Assembly: GCF_005503555.1 (NCBI RefSeq)
Contig: NZ_SCNG01000003.1
Location: 186,001 to 250,000, forward strand
Direction: 5' to 3'
Source of the DNA: Rudaea sp. 3F27F6
Lineage (GTDB): Bacteria; Pseudomonadota; Gammaproteobacteria; Xanthomonadales; Rhodanobacteraceae
DNA length: 64,000 nt
Within the stretch, counting starts at the first letter, position 1. Every line of letters starts with the position of its first letter. A program made the translations under genes and the position numbers. Below are positions 11,951 through 22,500 of this stretch, piece by piece. Below the pieces are notes generated by a model. It made no database searches and was not told the origin of the DNA. It was given only the letters and a program-made list of their open reading frames with translations.

Positions 11951-14800
11951 ATGGAAAAAAGTTTCGAACCCCAAGCGATCGAATCGAAGTGGTATGCCGC
12001 GTGGGAAGCCGCGGGCGACTTCAAGCCGCACGGCGACGGCACGCCGTACTGCATTCTGCTGCCGCCGCCGAACGTGACCGGCACGCTGCACATGGGCCAC
12101 GCCTTCCAGCAGACGGTCATGGACGCGCTGACGCGCTATCACCGCATGCGCGGCTTCCGCACGCTCTGGCAGGGCGGCACCGATCATGCGGGCATCGCGA
12201 CGCAAAAGATCGTCGAGAACCAGCTCGCCGTCGAAGGCAAGTCGCGCCACGATCTCGGCCGCGCGCCGTTCATCGAGCGCGTGTGGAAATGGAAAGAAGA
12301 ATCCGGCTCGACCATCACCAACCAGATGCGCCGCCTCGGCGCGTCGGTCGACTGGTCGCGCGAGCGCTTCACCATGGACGAAGGGCTGTCCGCGGCAGTC
12401 AAGCGCGTGTTCGTGCAGTGGTACCGCGACGGCCTGCTCTATCGCGGCCGCCGCCTCGTGAACTGGGACCCGGTGCTGATGACGGCGGTCTCCGACCTCG
12501 AAGTCAACAACGAGGAGAAAGAAGGCTCGCTGTGGTCGATCCGCTATCCGGCGAGCGACGGCGGTGAAGGCCTCGTCGTCGCGACCACGCGCCCGGAAAC
12601 GATGCTCGGCGACGTCGCCGTGGCCGTGCATCCCGAGGACGAGCGCTACCAGGCGCTGATCGGCAAGACTCTGAAACTGCCGTTGACCGGCCGCGAGATT
12701 CCGGTCATCGCCGACGACTACGTCGACCGCGAATTCGGCACCGGCTGCGTCAAGATCACGCCGGCGCACGACTTCAACGACTGGCAGATCGGCGCACGCC
12801 ATAAGCTCACGCCGATCACCATCCTGACGCTCGATGCGAAGATCAACGACAACGCGCCGGAAAAATATCGCGGCCTCGACCGCTTCGCTGCGCGCAAGGC
12901 CGTGCTCGCCGATCTCGAAGCCGGGGGTCTGCTCGTCGAGACCAAGAAGCACAAGCTGCAGGTGCCGGTCAGCCAGCGCACCGACGCGGTGATCGAGCCG
13001 ATGCTGACCGACCAGTGGTTCCTCGATCTCACGAGCGACACGCGCGTCGACGGCAAGCCCGGCCCGGGCGGGCGCAAGGCGATCACCGAGCCCGCGCTCG
13101 CCGCGGTGCGCGACGGCGCAATCAAGTTCGTGCCGGAGAATTGGTCGACGACCTACAACCAGTGGCTCGAGAACATCCAGGACTGGTGCGTGAGCCGCCA
13201 GCTCTGGTGGGGCCATCAGATTCCGGCCTGGTACGACGAAGCCGGCAACATCTTCGTCGGCGAAGACGAGGCCGACGCGCTCGCGCATGCGACGACACAG
13301 CCGGTCGGTGTGCTGAGGCAGGACGCGGACGTGCTCGACACCTGGTTCTCCGCCGCGCTGTGGCCGTTCTCGACGCTCGGCTGGCCGGGCGATGCGCCGG
13401 TGAAGAACGAGCGCGGCGAGATCGTCGCGAACTGGCTGCAGGATCAGGCGTTCCTGCCGAGTGCGGTGCTCGTCACCGGCTTCGACATCATCTTCTTCTG
13501 GGTCGCGCGCATGGTCATGGCGACTCAGTACTTCACCGGCAAGGTGCCGTTCCGCGAGGTCTACATCAACGCCATCGTGCGCGACGCCGAAGGCCAGAAG
13601 ATGTCGAAGTCGAAGGGCAACACGATCGACCCGCTCGACCTGATCGACGGCATCGACCTCGAATCGCTGGTGAAGAAATCGACCGCCTCGCTGCTGATTC
13701 CGCAGGTGCGCGAGAAAGTCGAGAAGCGCATCCGCAAGGATTATCCGCAAGGCATCGCCGCGGTCGGCACCGACGCGCTGCGCTTCACGTTTGCCGCGCT
13801 GGCGACTTACGGTCGCACGATCAACTTCGATCTCAAGCGCGCGGAAGGTTACAAGGCGTTCTGCAACAAGCTCTGGAACGCAGCGCGCTTCGTGCTGATG
13901 AATTGCGAGGGGCAGGGATTCGGAACCGGCGATTCGGGATTCGCGAAGGCTACCGCGACCGAGGCCGAGCGCTGGATTCTCGCGCGCCTGCGCCGCACGC
14001 TCGTCGAAGTCGAAGCGCAGATGAAGCTCTACCGCTTCGATCTCGTCGCGCAGGCGCTGTACGAATTCGTCTGGAACGAATACTGCGACTGGTTCGTCGA
14101 ACTCGCCAAGCCCGCGCTCGGCGGCGAGGACAAGGCCGCCGCCGAATCGACGCGGCACACGCTGCTGTTCGTGCTCGAAGCCGCGCTGCGCGCGCTGCAT
14201 CCGATCACGCCGTTCATCACCGAAGAGATTTTCCAGTCGGTCGCGCCGCTGCTCGGTCTGAAAGAAACCAGCATCGCCCAGCGCAACTATCCGCGCGTGG
14301 AAGATTTTCCGGCCGACGATGCCGCGGCCAGCGCCGAGATCGAATGGCTGCGCACGGTGCTCACCCAGATCCGCCGCATCCGCAGCGAAATGAACATCGC
14401 GCCGGGCAAGACGATTCCGCTGCTGTACGCGAACGGCAGTGCCGCCGATCGCGCGCGCGTCGACAAGTTCGCCGCGCAGATCGCGTTTCTCGCACGCACC
14501 GAATCGCAGCGCCGGCTCGACGCCGGCGAGGCTGAGCCGGCCGCTGCTGCGGCGATCGTCGGCGAGATGAAATTGCTGATCCCGCTTGCCGGTCTGATCG
14601 ACCTGTCGGCGGAGAAGGCGCGCCTGGACAAAGAGATCAAGCGCCTCGACGGCGAGATCGCGAAGTCGAGCACCAAGCTCGCCAACTTCGGTGCGAAGAC
14701 ACCGCCGGCCGTGGTCGAGCAGGAGAAGCAGCGCGTCGCCGATTTCACCACGACGCTGAACGGCCTGCGCGAACAGTGGGAGCGCCTCAAGGATTTGTAG
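11951..14800 (+). CDS. valS: Valyl-tRNA synthetase
   Basis: 949 residues from the ATG at 11951 ([19 protein letters not shown]). It is a class Ia synthetase with the signature HMGH at about 47-50 and KMSKS near 550, an inserted editing domain between them, and a C-terminal coiled-coil arm ([20 protein letters not shown]). It charges tRNA-Val in the cytoplasm. Length and motifs match bacterial ValS. The in-frame reading further upstream overlaps the divergent arginase-family gene and is not used. Confidence 0.97.
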   Translation: MEKSFEPQAIESKWYAAWEAAGDFKPHGDGTPYCILLPPPNVTGTLHMGHAFQQTVMDALTRYHRMRGFRTLWQGGTDHAGIATQKIVENQLAVEGKSRHDLGRAPFIERVWKWKEESGSTITNQMRRLGASVDWSRERFTMDEGLSAAVKRVFVQWYRDGLLYRGRRLVNWDPVLMTAVSDLEVNNEEKEGSLWSIRYPASDGGEGLVVATTRPETMLGDVAVAVHPEDERYQALIGKTLKLPLTGREIPVIADDYVDREFGTGCVKITPAHDFNDWQIGARHKLTPITILTLDAKINDNAPEKYRGLDRFAARKAVLADLEAGGLLVETKKHKLQVPVSQRTDAVIEPMLTDQWFLDLTSDTRVDGKPGPGGRKAITEPALAAVRDGAIKFVPENWSTTYNQWLENIQDWCVSRQLWWGHQIPAWYDEAGNIFVGEDEADALAHATTQPVGVLRQDADVLDTWFSAALWPFSTLGWPGDAPVKNERGEIVANWLQDQAFLPSAVLVTGFDIIFFWVARMVMATQYFTGKVPFREVYINAIVRDAEGQKMSKSKGNTIDPLDLIDGIDLESLVKKSTASLLIPQVREKVEKRIRKDYPQGIAAVGTDALRFTFAALATYGRTINFDLKRAEGYKAFCNKLWNAARFVLMNCEGQGFGTGDSGFAKATATEAERWILARLRRTLVEVEAQMKLYRFDLVAQALYEFVWNEYCDWFVELAKPALGGEDKAAAESTRHTLLFVLEAALRALHPITPFITEEIFQSVAPLLGLKETSIAQRNYPRVEDFPADDAAASAEIEWLRTVLTQIRRIRSEMNIAPGKTIPLLYANGSAADRARVDKFAAQIAFLARTESQRRLDAGEAEPAAAAAIVGEMKLLIPLAGLIDLSAEKARLDKEIKRLDGEIAKSSTKLANFGAKTPPAVVEQEKQRVADFTTTLNGLREQWERLKDL

Positions 14801-14905
14801 CCGCCGCACACCCGCCGCGTTGCGGACGCACGCGGCGAACGGCGGCGGAGCAGGGCAACTGCGTGTCAACGAGGGATTGAGCGGACTCGACGAGGGCAAT
14901 GACGC

Positions 14906-16288
14906 ATGTGGCTGCGGATACTGAAATGGGCACTGGGTGTGATCTTCGTCGTCGTGCTCGGCGCGGCGGCCTGGGTCGCGCCGAAAGGTAAGGACGTATT
15001 GCGCGTCGCCACCGGTTCGGTGAGCCGCTCGCTGTGTTCGGCGGCGTTCGTTTCGCACGTCGATCCGGACCGCGTCTATGCCGAGGAACAAAGGCCGCGC
15101 CTCAGTGTGCTCGACTGGGCGATGCGCTACACCGTCGATCGCGATCACCACGAAGTGCGTGCGGCGGTCGCCGGCGCGTTCGCGGCGCGCACGGTCTACC
15201 GTGAAGGCCTCGGCTGTCTCGTCGTCCACGGCGCTGACGTGCCCGAGGCCGCCGGCATCGAAGCGCCGAGTTTCGCCGATGCGTTCGCCGAGCAGAACGC
15301 CGTTGTCGAACCGGCCGACCCGGCGCTGCGCAAGGCGCTCGACGGTGCCTTCGCCGAACCCGATCCGAAAGACCCGCGCAACACCAAGGCCTTCGTCGTA
15401 CTGCACGACGGCCGGCTCATCGCCGAGCGCTATGCGCCGGGTTACGGTCCGGACACGCCGATCTGGGCGCATTCGCTGTCGAAGTCACTGACCAATGCGC
15501 TGATCGGCATCCTCGTGCGCGAGAACAAGCTCGGCGTCGGCGAGCCCGCGCGGCTCGCCGCATGGCAGGAGCCTTCCGATCCGCATCGCACGGTCACCGT
15601 CGATCAACTGCTGCGCATGACCAGCGGCCTGCCGTTCGACGACAACGACGATCCGATCAATCACCTGACGCGCATGATGTTCCTCGAGCGCGACATGGCC
15701 GGCTACGCAGCGAAGGTGCCGCTCGACCACCCGCCCGGAGCCGCCTGGGGCTACAGCAACACCGGCTACATGGTGCTCTCGCGTCTCGTGCGCGACGCGG
15801 TCGGCAAGAGCGCGGCCGACGTCGAACGCTTTGCGCGCCGCGAACTGTTCGAGCCGCTCGGCATGCGCACCGCGCAGCTCGACTGCGACGCGACCGGCAC
15901 GCCGATCGGCGCGAGCAATTCGTATGCGTCGGCGCGCGACTGGGCGCGCTTCGGCCAGCTCTATCTCGACGACGGCGTCGTGGCCGGCCGCCGCATCCTG
16001 CCGGAGACCTGGGTCGCCTACAGCCGCACGCAGACGCTGGACACCGGCTATGGCGCCGGCTTTTGGACCAACCTTGTCGACCATGGCAGCGTGCCGGTGT
16101 GGAACGCGCCGTGGGGCATGCCGCAATTGCCGAAAGACATGTTCTATGCGCGCGGTGCGCTCGGGCAATATATCGTCATCGTGCCGTCGGAGCGCCTCGT
16201 CGTCGTGCGTATGGGCATGGGCTACGGCGGCGTGGAGTCGGCGATCGTGCAGATCATCGCGGCGTTGCACGCACAGGCAAATCAATGA
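14906..16288 (+). CDS. Serine hydrolase of the beta-lactamase / class C family
   Basis: 460 residues with an N-terminal membrane anchor or signal (about residues 5-25). The catalytic SxxK is SLSK at 190-193 and the second motif is YSN near 284. The third motif is represented by ARGALGQY instead of KTG. This is the pattern of beta-lactamase-related esterases and D-amino peptidases (Pfam Beta-lactamase) rather than of proven antibiotic-degrading AmpC enzymes. It probably acts in the periplasm. An S9 peptidase follows 31 bases downstream, so the two may be co-transcribed. Confidence 0.87.
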   Translation: MWLRILKWALGVIFVVVLGAAAWVAPKGKDVLRVATGSVSRSLCSAAFVSHVDPDRVYAEEQRPRLSVLDWAMRYTVDRDHHEVRAAVAGAFAARTVYREGLGCLVVHGADVPEAAGIEAPSFADAFAEQNAVVEPADPALRKALDGAFAEPDPKDPRNTKAFVVLHDGRLIAERYAPGYGPDTPIWAHSLSKSLTNALIGILVRENKLGVGEPARLAAWQEPSDPHRTVTVDQLLRMTSGLPFDDNDDPINHLTRMMFLERDMAGYAAKVPLDHPPGAAWGYSNTGYMVLSRLVRDAVGKSAADVERFARRELFEPLGMRTAQLDCDATGTPIGASNSYASARDWARFGQLYLDDGVVAGRRILPETWVAYSRTQTLDTGYGAGFWTNLVDHGSVPVWNAPWGMPQLPKDMFYARGALGQYIVIVPSERLVVVRMGMGYGGVESAIVQIIAALHAQANQ

Positions 16289-16319
16289 CGCGACCACGTT
16301 CGCGACGGTAGGAGCATCC

Positions 16320-18413
16320 ATGCGGTTGAAGATTTCGTTTTTCGTTCTCCTCGCGGTTTCGGCGACTGCGTTTGCCGAAGACAAAAAAGTCATCACTCAC
16401 GAAGACCTCTGGCTGATGCCGCGCGTCGGCGCGCCCGTCGCCAGTCCCGACGGCAAGTTCGCTGCGTTCAACGTGACCGAGCCGAGCTACAAGAAGGACG
16501 AGAGCGCGACCCATCTCTGGCTCGTCGCCACCGACGGCAGCGTGCCGGCGCGGCGCCTGACGTCGAGCAAGACCGCGGAGAGCGGCATCGCCTGGAGCCC
16601 CGATTCGAAGCGCATCGCGTTTTCGGCCAAGCGCGGCGACGACAAGGTCGCGCAGATCTGGGTGCTCGATCTCGCCCGCGGCGGCGAGGCGCTCAGAGCG
16701 ACGACGCTGTCGACCGGCGCGACCGAACCCGAGTTCTCGCCCGACGGCAACCGCCTGCTTTTCACCAGCCACGTCTACACCGAAGCGAAGGACGACAAGG
16801 ACAACGAACGCATCGCCAAGGAGCACGAAGAGCGCAAGTACAAGGCCCACGTCTACACCGGCTTCCCGATCCGCAATTTCGACAAGTGGATCGAAGACAA
16901 GCGCCCGCACGTGTTCGTGCAGACGATCGGCGCGAACGACGCGCGCGACCTGCTCGCCGGCACCGCGCTCGCGAAGCTGCCGGGCTATTCCGCACCCGAG
17001 GAAAACGCCGGCGCGACCTGGGCGCCCGACGGCCGCTCGATCGTCTTCGTCGCCAGCCGCAACCGCGACCGCGCGGCGTGGCAGTTCACCAACGCCGACC
17101 TGTTCCAGGTTCCGGTTGCCGGCGGCGAGCCGAAGCGGCTGACCGGCGCCGATGCGCTCGACGCGGGCGACAGTTACGGCAAGCCGCGCTTCAGCGCCGA
17201 TGGCCGCAGCCTCTATGCCGCGGTGACGCCGCAGACCGGGCAGACCTACAACTCGACGCGCCTCGCCGTGATCGACTGGCCGAGCGCCGCGGCGCGCACG
17301 CGCATCGAACTGCCGAACAAACTCTCGCTCGGCAGCTTCGCGCCCGCACCCGACAGCCGCAGCGTCTATCTGACCGCCGAAGACGCCGGTCAGGAAAAAC
17401 TCTACCGCGCAGCGAACGGCGACAAGGAAGCCAAACTGGTCGGCGCGCCCGTGCACGGAACCTGGGCAAGCCTCAGCGGCGGCGAGAAATCGCCGGTGCT
17501 GGTCGCACAGTACGAATCGGCGACCGAGCCGCCCGAGATCGTGCGCCTCGATACGTCGGGCAAGATGCAGAAGCTGACCTCGTTCGCTACCGCCGCGACG
17601 GCCAAGCTCGACCTGGCGCCGCTGGAAAACTTCTGGTTCACCAACGCGCGCGGCCAGCGCGTGCAGTCGCTATTGTTGAAGCCGCCGCATTTCGATCCGG
17701 CGAAAAAGTATCCGCTGCTCGTCGTCATGCACGGCGGTCCGTTCTCGCAGTGGCGCGACCAGTGGGTGCTGCGCTGGAACTATCACCTGCTCGCCGCGCC
17801 GGGCTACGTCGTGCTGCTGACCAACTACGTCGGCTCGACCGGCTACGGCGAAGCGTTCTCGCAGGCGATCCAGGGCGATCCGCTCAAAGGCCCCGGCGAC
17901 GACATCAATGCCGCCGCCGACGAGGCGATCAAGAAATATTCCTTCATCGACGCAAACCGCCAGTGCGCCGCGGGCGCGAGTTACGGCGGCCACCTGTCGA
18001 ACTGGATGCAGGCGACGACGACGCGCTACCGCTGCCTGGTCAGCCACGCGGGCCTGGTCAATCTCGAAGCGCAGTGGGGCACCTCCGACACGATCTATGG
18101 CCGCGAAGTCGGCAATGGCGGCCCGGTATGGGAGCAGAACGCGGTCTGGCGCGAACAGAACCCGATCCGCTACGCGGCCAAGTTCAAAACCCCCGCGCTC
18201 GTCTCCGTCGGCGAACGCGACTTCCGCGTGCCGATCAACAACGCGCTCGAATACTGGTCCGCGCTGCAGCGCCAGCGCGTCGAGAGCAAACTCATCGTGT
18301 TTCCTGACGAGAACCATTGGGTGCTCAACGCGGAGAACTCGAAGTTCTGGTATGCGGAAGTGCAGGGGTGGTTGGCGCGTTGGCTCAAGGATGAGGCGCC
18401 GAAGGCGCCCTGA
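16320..18413 (+). CDS. Exported S9-family prolyl oligopeptidase-like peptidase
   Basis: 697 residues from the ATG at 16320. A clean signal peptide (MRLKISFFVLLAVSATAFA) precedes a beta-propeller with WSPDSKRIAF-type repeats, then an alpha/beta hydrolase domain. The nucleophile is S554 in GASYGGHLS. The Asp is in GERDFRVP (near 632) and the His in ENHWV (near 665). Such enzymes cleave short peptides as dipeptidyl or acylaminoacyl peptidases, here probably in the periplasm. Together with the M14, S41 and TldD-like genes it fits a peptide-feeding lifestyle. Confidence 0.93.
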   Translation: MRLKISFFVLLAVSATAFAEDKKVITHEDLWLMPRVGAPVASPDGKFAAFNVTEPSYKKDESATHLWLVATDGSVPARRLTSSKTAESGIAWSPDSKRIAFSAKRGDDKVAQIWVLDLARGGEALRATTLSTGATEPEFSPDGNRLLFTSHVYTEAKDDKDNERIAKEHEERKYKAHVYTGFPIRNFDKWIEDKRPHVFVQTIGANDARDLLAGTALAKLPGYSAPEENAGATWAPDGRSIVFVASRNRDRAAWQFTNADLFQVPVAGGEPKRLTGADALDAGDSYGKPRFSADGRSLYAAVTPQTGQTYNSTRLAVIDWPSAAARTRIELPNKLSLGSFAPAPDSRSVYLTAEDAGQEKLYRAANGDKEAKLVGAPVHGTWASLSGGEKSPVLVAQYESATEPPEIVRLDTSGKMQKLTSFATAATAKLDLAPLENFWFTNARGQRVQSLLLKPPHFDPAKKYPLLVVMHGGPFSQWRDQWVLRWNYHLLAAPGYVVLLTNYVGSTGYGEAFSQAIQGDPLKGPGDDINAAADEAIKKYSFIDANRQCAAGASYGGHLSNWMQATTTRYRCLVSHAGLVNLEAQWGTSDTIYGREVGNGGPVWEQNAVWREQNPIRYAAKFKTPALVSVGERDFRVPINNALEYWSALQRQRVESKLIVFPDENHWVLNAENSKFWYAEVQGWLARWLKDEAPKAP

Positions 18414-18636
18414 CGGCGCAGGTTGGTTTTTCTCTCTTGGTTCGTCATTTCGGCGAAGCGTGCTTAGTTAGCGCGTAAGGGGTGCGATTCATCGCACCCG
18501 GCTTTGTTTCTTTCGCTCGTCATTCCTGCGGAAGCAGGGCTTTCACCAGCCGTAGGGCTGGTCATCCAGCTCTTGCCCTTGCTCGTCATTCCCGCGTGCT
18601 CTTGGCGGGAATCCAGCTTTTGCTTTGCTTTGGTTT
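18414..18636. repeat. Left flank of repeat element A: degenerate ATTCCC / GGGAAT modules
   Basis: This stretch has no credible gene. It contains units of the form GTCATTCC...GGAATCCAGC. The best dyad is ATTCCCGC (18588-18595) with GCGGGAAT (18605-18612). The phrase CCAGC..GGGCTGGTCATCCAGC at 18546-18570 recurs in inverted form at 19288-19310 and again near 61610. These look like short dispersed repeat units that travel with the larger element. Confidence 0.6.
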
Positions 18637-19227
18637 GTTTAAGAGCAGAGCTTCCACTCGCCCTGCGGGCGAGCGGGTTACTTTTCTTCAGCAGCGAAGA
18701 AAAGTAACCAAAAGACGCCGCCCCAGAACATTGCGCCCTGCGCGCATCCTGCGCTCCGGGTCCGCGTCAGCGGCCGGGTTCCGCTAATTGCACGTCCGTG
18801 TGCAATAGCGGAATCGGCGCGATCCATCGCGCTGCCCCTAGCGGGCCTTTTCGTCCGCTGCCGCCGCAATGTAATGGGGACCCGGGGAAGCCAGAGCAGC
18901 GCGCATCGTGCGCGCCGACGCCAGAGCAAAAAGCAGGCATTCCGCGAGCCGCTCTGCCTTTACTCTGCTCTTGATCTGTCTTTTGATCTTCGGGTCCCCG
19001 TCAGTCGCGGCGAGGGCATGACGGATTCGCCCATAGGGTCGCGCGCAGCATGCGCGCGAGTTCGCGAATGGACACGGATGTCCATCGAGCGAACCCCGGC
19101 ATGACCTCGCGAACCGCCGCAGGCGGCGCGGCTCCCGAGGCGGCGTTTCTTTGGTTACTTTCTTGTCGCTGTTGACAAGAAAGTGACCCGCTCGTCCAAA
19201 GGACGAGTGGAAGCTCTGCTCTTAAAC
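18637..19227. repeat. Palindromic repeat element, copy A (~591 bp)
   Basis: Perfect 24-base terminal inverted repeats occupy 18637-18660 and 19204-19227 (core AGAGCAGAGCTTCCACTCG). Inside each end is a second hairpin module (GGTTACTTTTCTT...GAAAAGTAACC at 18677-18710 and its counterpart at 19152-19188). The middle is a string of further small palindromes, such as TGGACA-N4-TGTCCA near 19070. Short open frames within it have no protein-like character. A second copy in opposite orientation lies at 60933-61559. No transposase is present, so it could be a non-autonomous mobile or structural element. Confidence 0.8.
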
Positions 19228-19246
19228 GGAGCAGAGCAAGAGCTGG

Positions 19247-19266
19247 ATTCCCGCTTTCGCGGGAAT
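19247..19266. repeat. dRS3-like dyad ATTCCC-N8-GGGAAT
   Basis: ATTCCC, GCTTTCGC, GGGAAT: an exact match to the ATTCCC-N8-GGGAAT pattern of Neisseria dRS3 repeats. It begins 20 bases outside element A. More degenerate units continue to about 19420. The remaining bases before the gene at 19556 hold nothing recognised. Confidence 0.65.
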
Positions 19267-19555
19267 GACAAGCAAAAGAAAAGGTGGATGACCAGCCCTG
19301 CGGCTGTTGAAAGCCTTGCGTTCGCAGGAATGACGAGCAAAGCAGGACCAATCAGTCCATCGGCTGCCGAAAACCCAGCGCCCACCGAAATGACGAGCAA
19401 CCATGCAATAACGAGCAGCCACTTCCGCGCAAACAGCGAATAGGCACAAACCCGACAGCATGAACCGCGCCACCGCAAGCGACCGGCAATCCGTCAAAAA
19501 CCCGCCGCTTGTGGGAGAATCGCCCCATCGGTCTCGATGAGAGGACATCCGCATC

Positions 19556-22500
19556 ATGCCTGCATCGACTGCCTCACCGAAAACTCACGTTGCCCGGGCG
19601 CGGGAGCGCGTGCTGGCGTTGTACACGTCGCGGCGCGTGCGCAAGCTCGCGCTGATCGCGGCGATTCTGCTGGTCGTCTACGCCTTGCTCGGCTTCTTTG
19701 CCGTGCCGGCGTTGCTGCATCGCTGGGTCGACGCCAATGCCGCAAAGCTGATCGGTCGGCCCGTAACGATCGGCGCGCTGCAGTTCAATCCGTTCACGCT
19801 CAAGCTCGGTGCCGATCAAGTGCATGTGGCCGACGCGGACGGCAAGGCGCCGTTCGTTGATATCGACCGGCTCGTTCTCAATGCGTCGTGGAGTTCGTTG
19901 TTCCGCTGGGCGCCGGTGTTCGACGAGATCGTGCTCGAGCATCCGCAGTTCGCGTTTGCGCGCACGGCGGACAAGCGCTTGAGTTTCTCCGACATCATCG
20001 ACCGCTTCGCTTCGGCACCTGCGACACCTGCGCCGGCGGCGCCGCCATCCACGCCGCCCGAGCCCGCGCGCTTCTCGCTGTCGAACATCAGCGTGCATCG
20101 CGGCGACATTCGTTTCGACGACAAGGCGACCGGCGCGCAGCATCGTGTCGAGGACATCGAGATCGGCATTCCGTTTCTCGCCAATCTGCCGCGCGACGTC
20201 GACGTGTTTGTGCAGCCGCTACTGGCGATGCGCGTCGACGGCCGGCCGCTGCGCATCGAAGGCCAGACCAAGCCGTTCAACGACAGTCTCGAATCGACGA
20301 TCGACCTCACTCTCGACCGCCTCGATCTGCCGAAATACCTGGCCTACGTGCCGGCCGAGTTGCCGGTCGCGATCCCGCGCGGCCTGCTCTCGGGCAGCGT
20401 GCGCGCGCATTTTGTCCAGGACAAGGCCGGGCAGCGGCTGCGTCTCGACGGCGTCGCCGTGCTCGACGATTTCGCCATGAGCGACAAGGCGAAAATACCG
20501 ATCGTCGAAGCCGCGCGCGTGATCGCCTCGTTCGCCGACGTGCAGCCGCTGATCTCGCGCTACCGTTTCGGCAACGTCAATCTCGATCAGCTCAAGCTGC
20601 GCTACGTCGCGCAGCCCGGCGGGCGCAGCAATTTCGACGCCCTCTATGCGCCGCCGAAACCGGCCGCCGACAAGGCGCCGCCGAGCGAGGTCGCGATCGC
20701 CAATCTCGGCCTGACCGCTAGCCGCTTCGATTACGTGGACGCCACCGTTGCAGCGCCCGCGACGCTGACGATCGATACGCTCGCGGGCACGGTCACCGGT
20801 CTCAACACGCTCGACGCCGCGGCGGTGGTCGACGTCGGCGGCAAGCTCAACGGCGGCAGCCTCGCCACGCGCGGCAAGCTCGATCTGCCGGCGAGTCGCT
20901 ACACCGGCACGTTGAGCGCGAAGGGCATCGGCGTCGCGCCGCTGCAGCCGTTCGCGGCGCCCGCGATCAAGGGCCAGGTGCAGCAGGGACTGTTCGACAC
21001 CGAAGGCAGTTTTTATGCCGACTGGAAGAGCAAGTTCAATCTGCATATCGAGCCGGCGAGCGCGCATCTGCGCGAGGTTGCGATCGGCATGCGCGACAGC
21101 AAGGAGGCGCTCGTCACCTGGAAAGCGCTCGACGTTGCGCTGACCAAGTTCGATCTCGCCGCCGCCGAAGCGCGGCACGGCGATGTCGTCGTGCACGGGC
21201 TCAGCGTGAAAGCGCGGCGCAGCCACGGCGGCAAGATCGACTTGGCTGCGCTCGACGAGAGCACCGCCGCAGCGACTGCCGCGGCCAAGGCGGTCAAACC
21301 GGTGCCGGTGTGGAAGTGGAGCATCGCGCGCCTCGTCCTCGACGATGCGAGAGTGGAGCTCAAGGACTACTCGGCGGCGAAGCCGAGCGAGGTCGCGGTC
21401 GAATCGATTTCGGGCGACATCGCCGGCCTCGGCGACGACATGAAGCAGCCGCTCAAGCTCGCCCTCGCCGGCACGATCGACAAGGGCAGCTTCGAGATCG
21501 ACGGCAGCGTGCGGCCCACGCCGCTGGAGGCCGAACTCAAGATCAAGACCAAGGAGCTGAACGTCGCCGGCTTCCAGCCGTACGCCGACGTGCCGCTCAA
21601 CGTGCGCGTCGCCCAGGCCGTGCTGAGCAGCGACGGCAAGCTGCACTACAGCGAGGGCCGTCCGGCCAGGACCGAGTACCGCGGCCGCGTCGCGCTCGGC
21701 CGCGTGCGCGTGCAGGACAAGCTGACCGGCGACGATTTCCTCACCTTCCGCGCGCTCGACATCGGCGCACTCGACTACGTGCAAAGCACCGGTCCGATGC
21801 AGCTCAAGCTCGGCGACATTGCGCTGAGCGATTTCTACGCGCGCATCATCATGAACGCGAGCGGGCGGCTCAATCTCGCCGACGTCGCCGGCACCGGCGG
21901 CGCGCAGCCCGTGTCGGTGACGCGCGCCGAAGGCCCGGCGAATCCGGCGCCGCAGCCGGCGGCGCCGAAACCCGTGGAGGTGAAATCCGCTGCGCCGGCC
22001 GCGCCCGCGGCGTCGATCCAGGTCGGTCAGATCACGCTCTCTCGCGGCCATCTCAACTACACCGACAATTTCATCAAGCCGAACTACACCGCCAACATCA
22101 CCCGTCTCGGCGGCAAGATCGGCGCGTTCGGCACCCACGGCGGAGAGCCCGCCGTAGTCACTCTGCAAGGCCTGCTCGACGACAACGCGCAGGTCGACAT
22201 CGACGGCAAGATCAATCCGCTCACACCGATCGCCTACGTCGAGATCAAGGGCAAGGCGAACGGCGTCGAGTTGACCCATCTCTCGGCGTATTCGGCCAAG
22301 TACACCGGCTACCCCATCGTCAAAGGCCGACTCAACGCCGATGTGAGCTACCTGCTCGACCAGGGGAAGCTCAAGGCCGACAACCACATCTACATCGACC
22401 AGCTCACCTTCGGCGACGAGGTCAAGGACCCCGGCGCGAGCCATCTGCCGGTCAAGCTCGCCGTGGCGCTGCTCAAGGACTCGAACGGCGTCATCGACGT

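Noticed and set aside
13914..13950. GGGATTCGG repeats within valS as an inserted dispersed repeat
   Set aside because: The corresponding loop is variable in length in ValS proteins and only about three residues longer than in E. coli, so chance is enough.
11849..15472. 1207-residue open frame on the minus strand
   Set aside because: It spans valS and part of the next gene in antisense, with low-complexity Arg/Ala/Val composition; a shadow of real genes.
14906..16288. Acquired beta-lactamase resistance gene controlled by the BlaI at 33300
   Set aside because: The third active-site motif is not KTG, the gene is 17 kb from blaI, and no TTACG dyad was seen in front of it.
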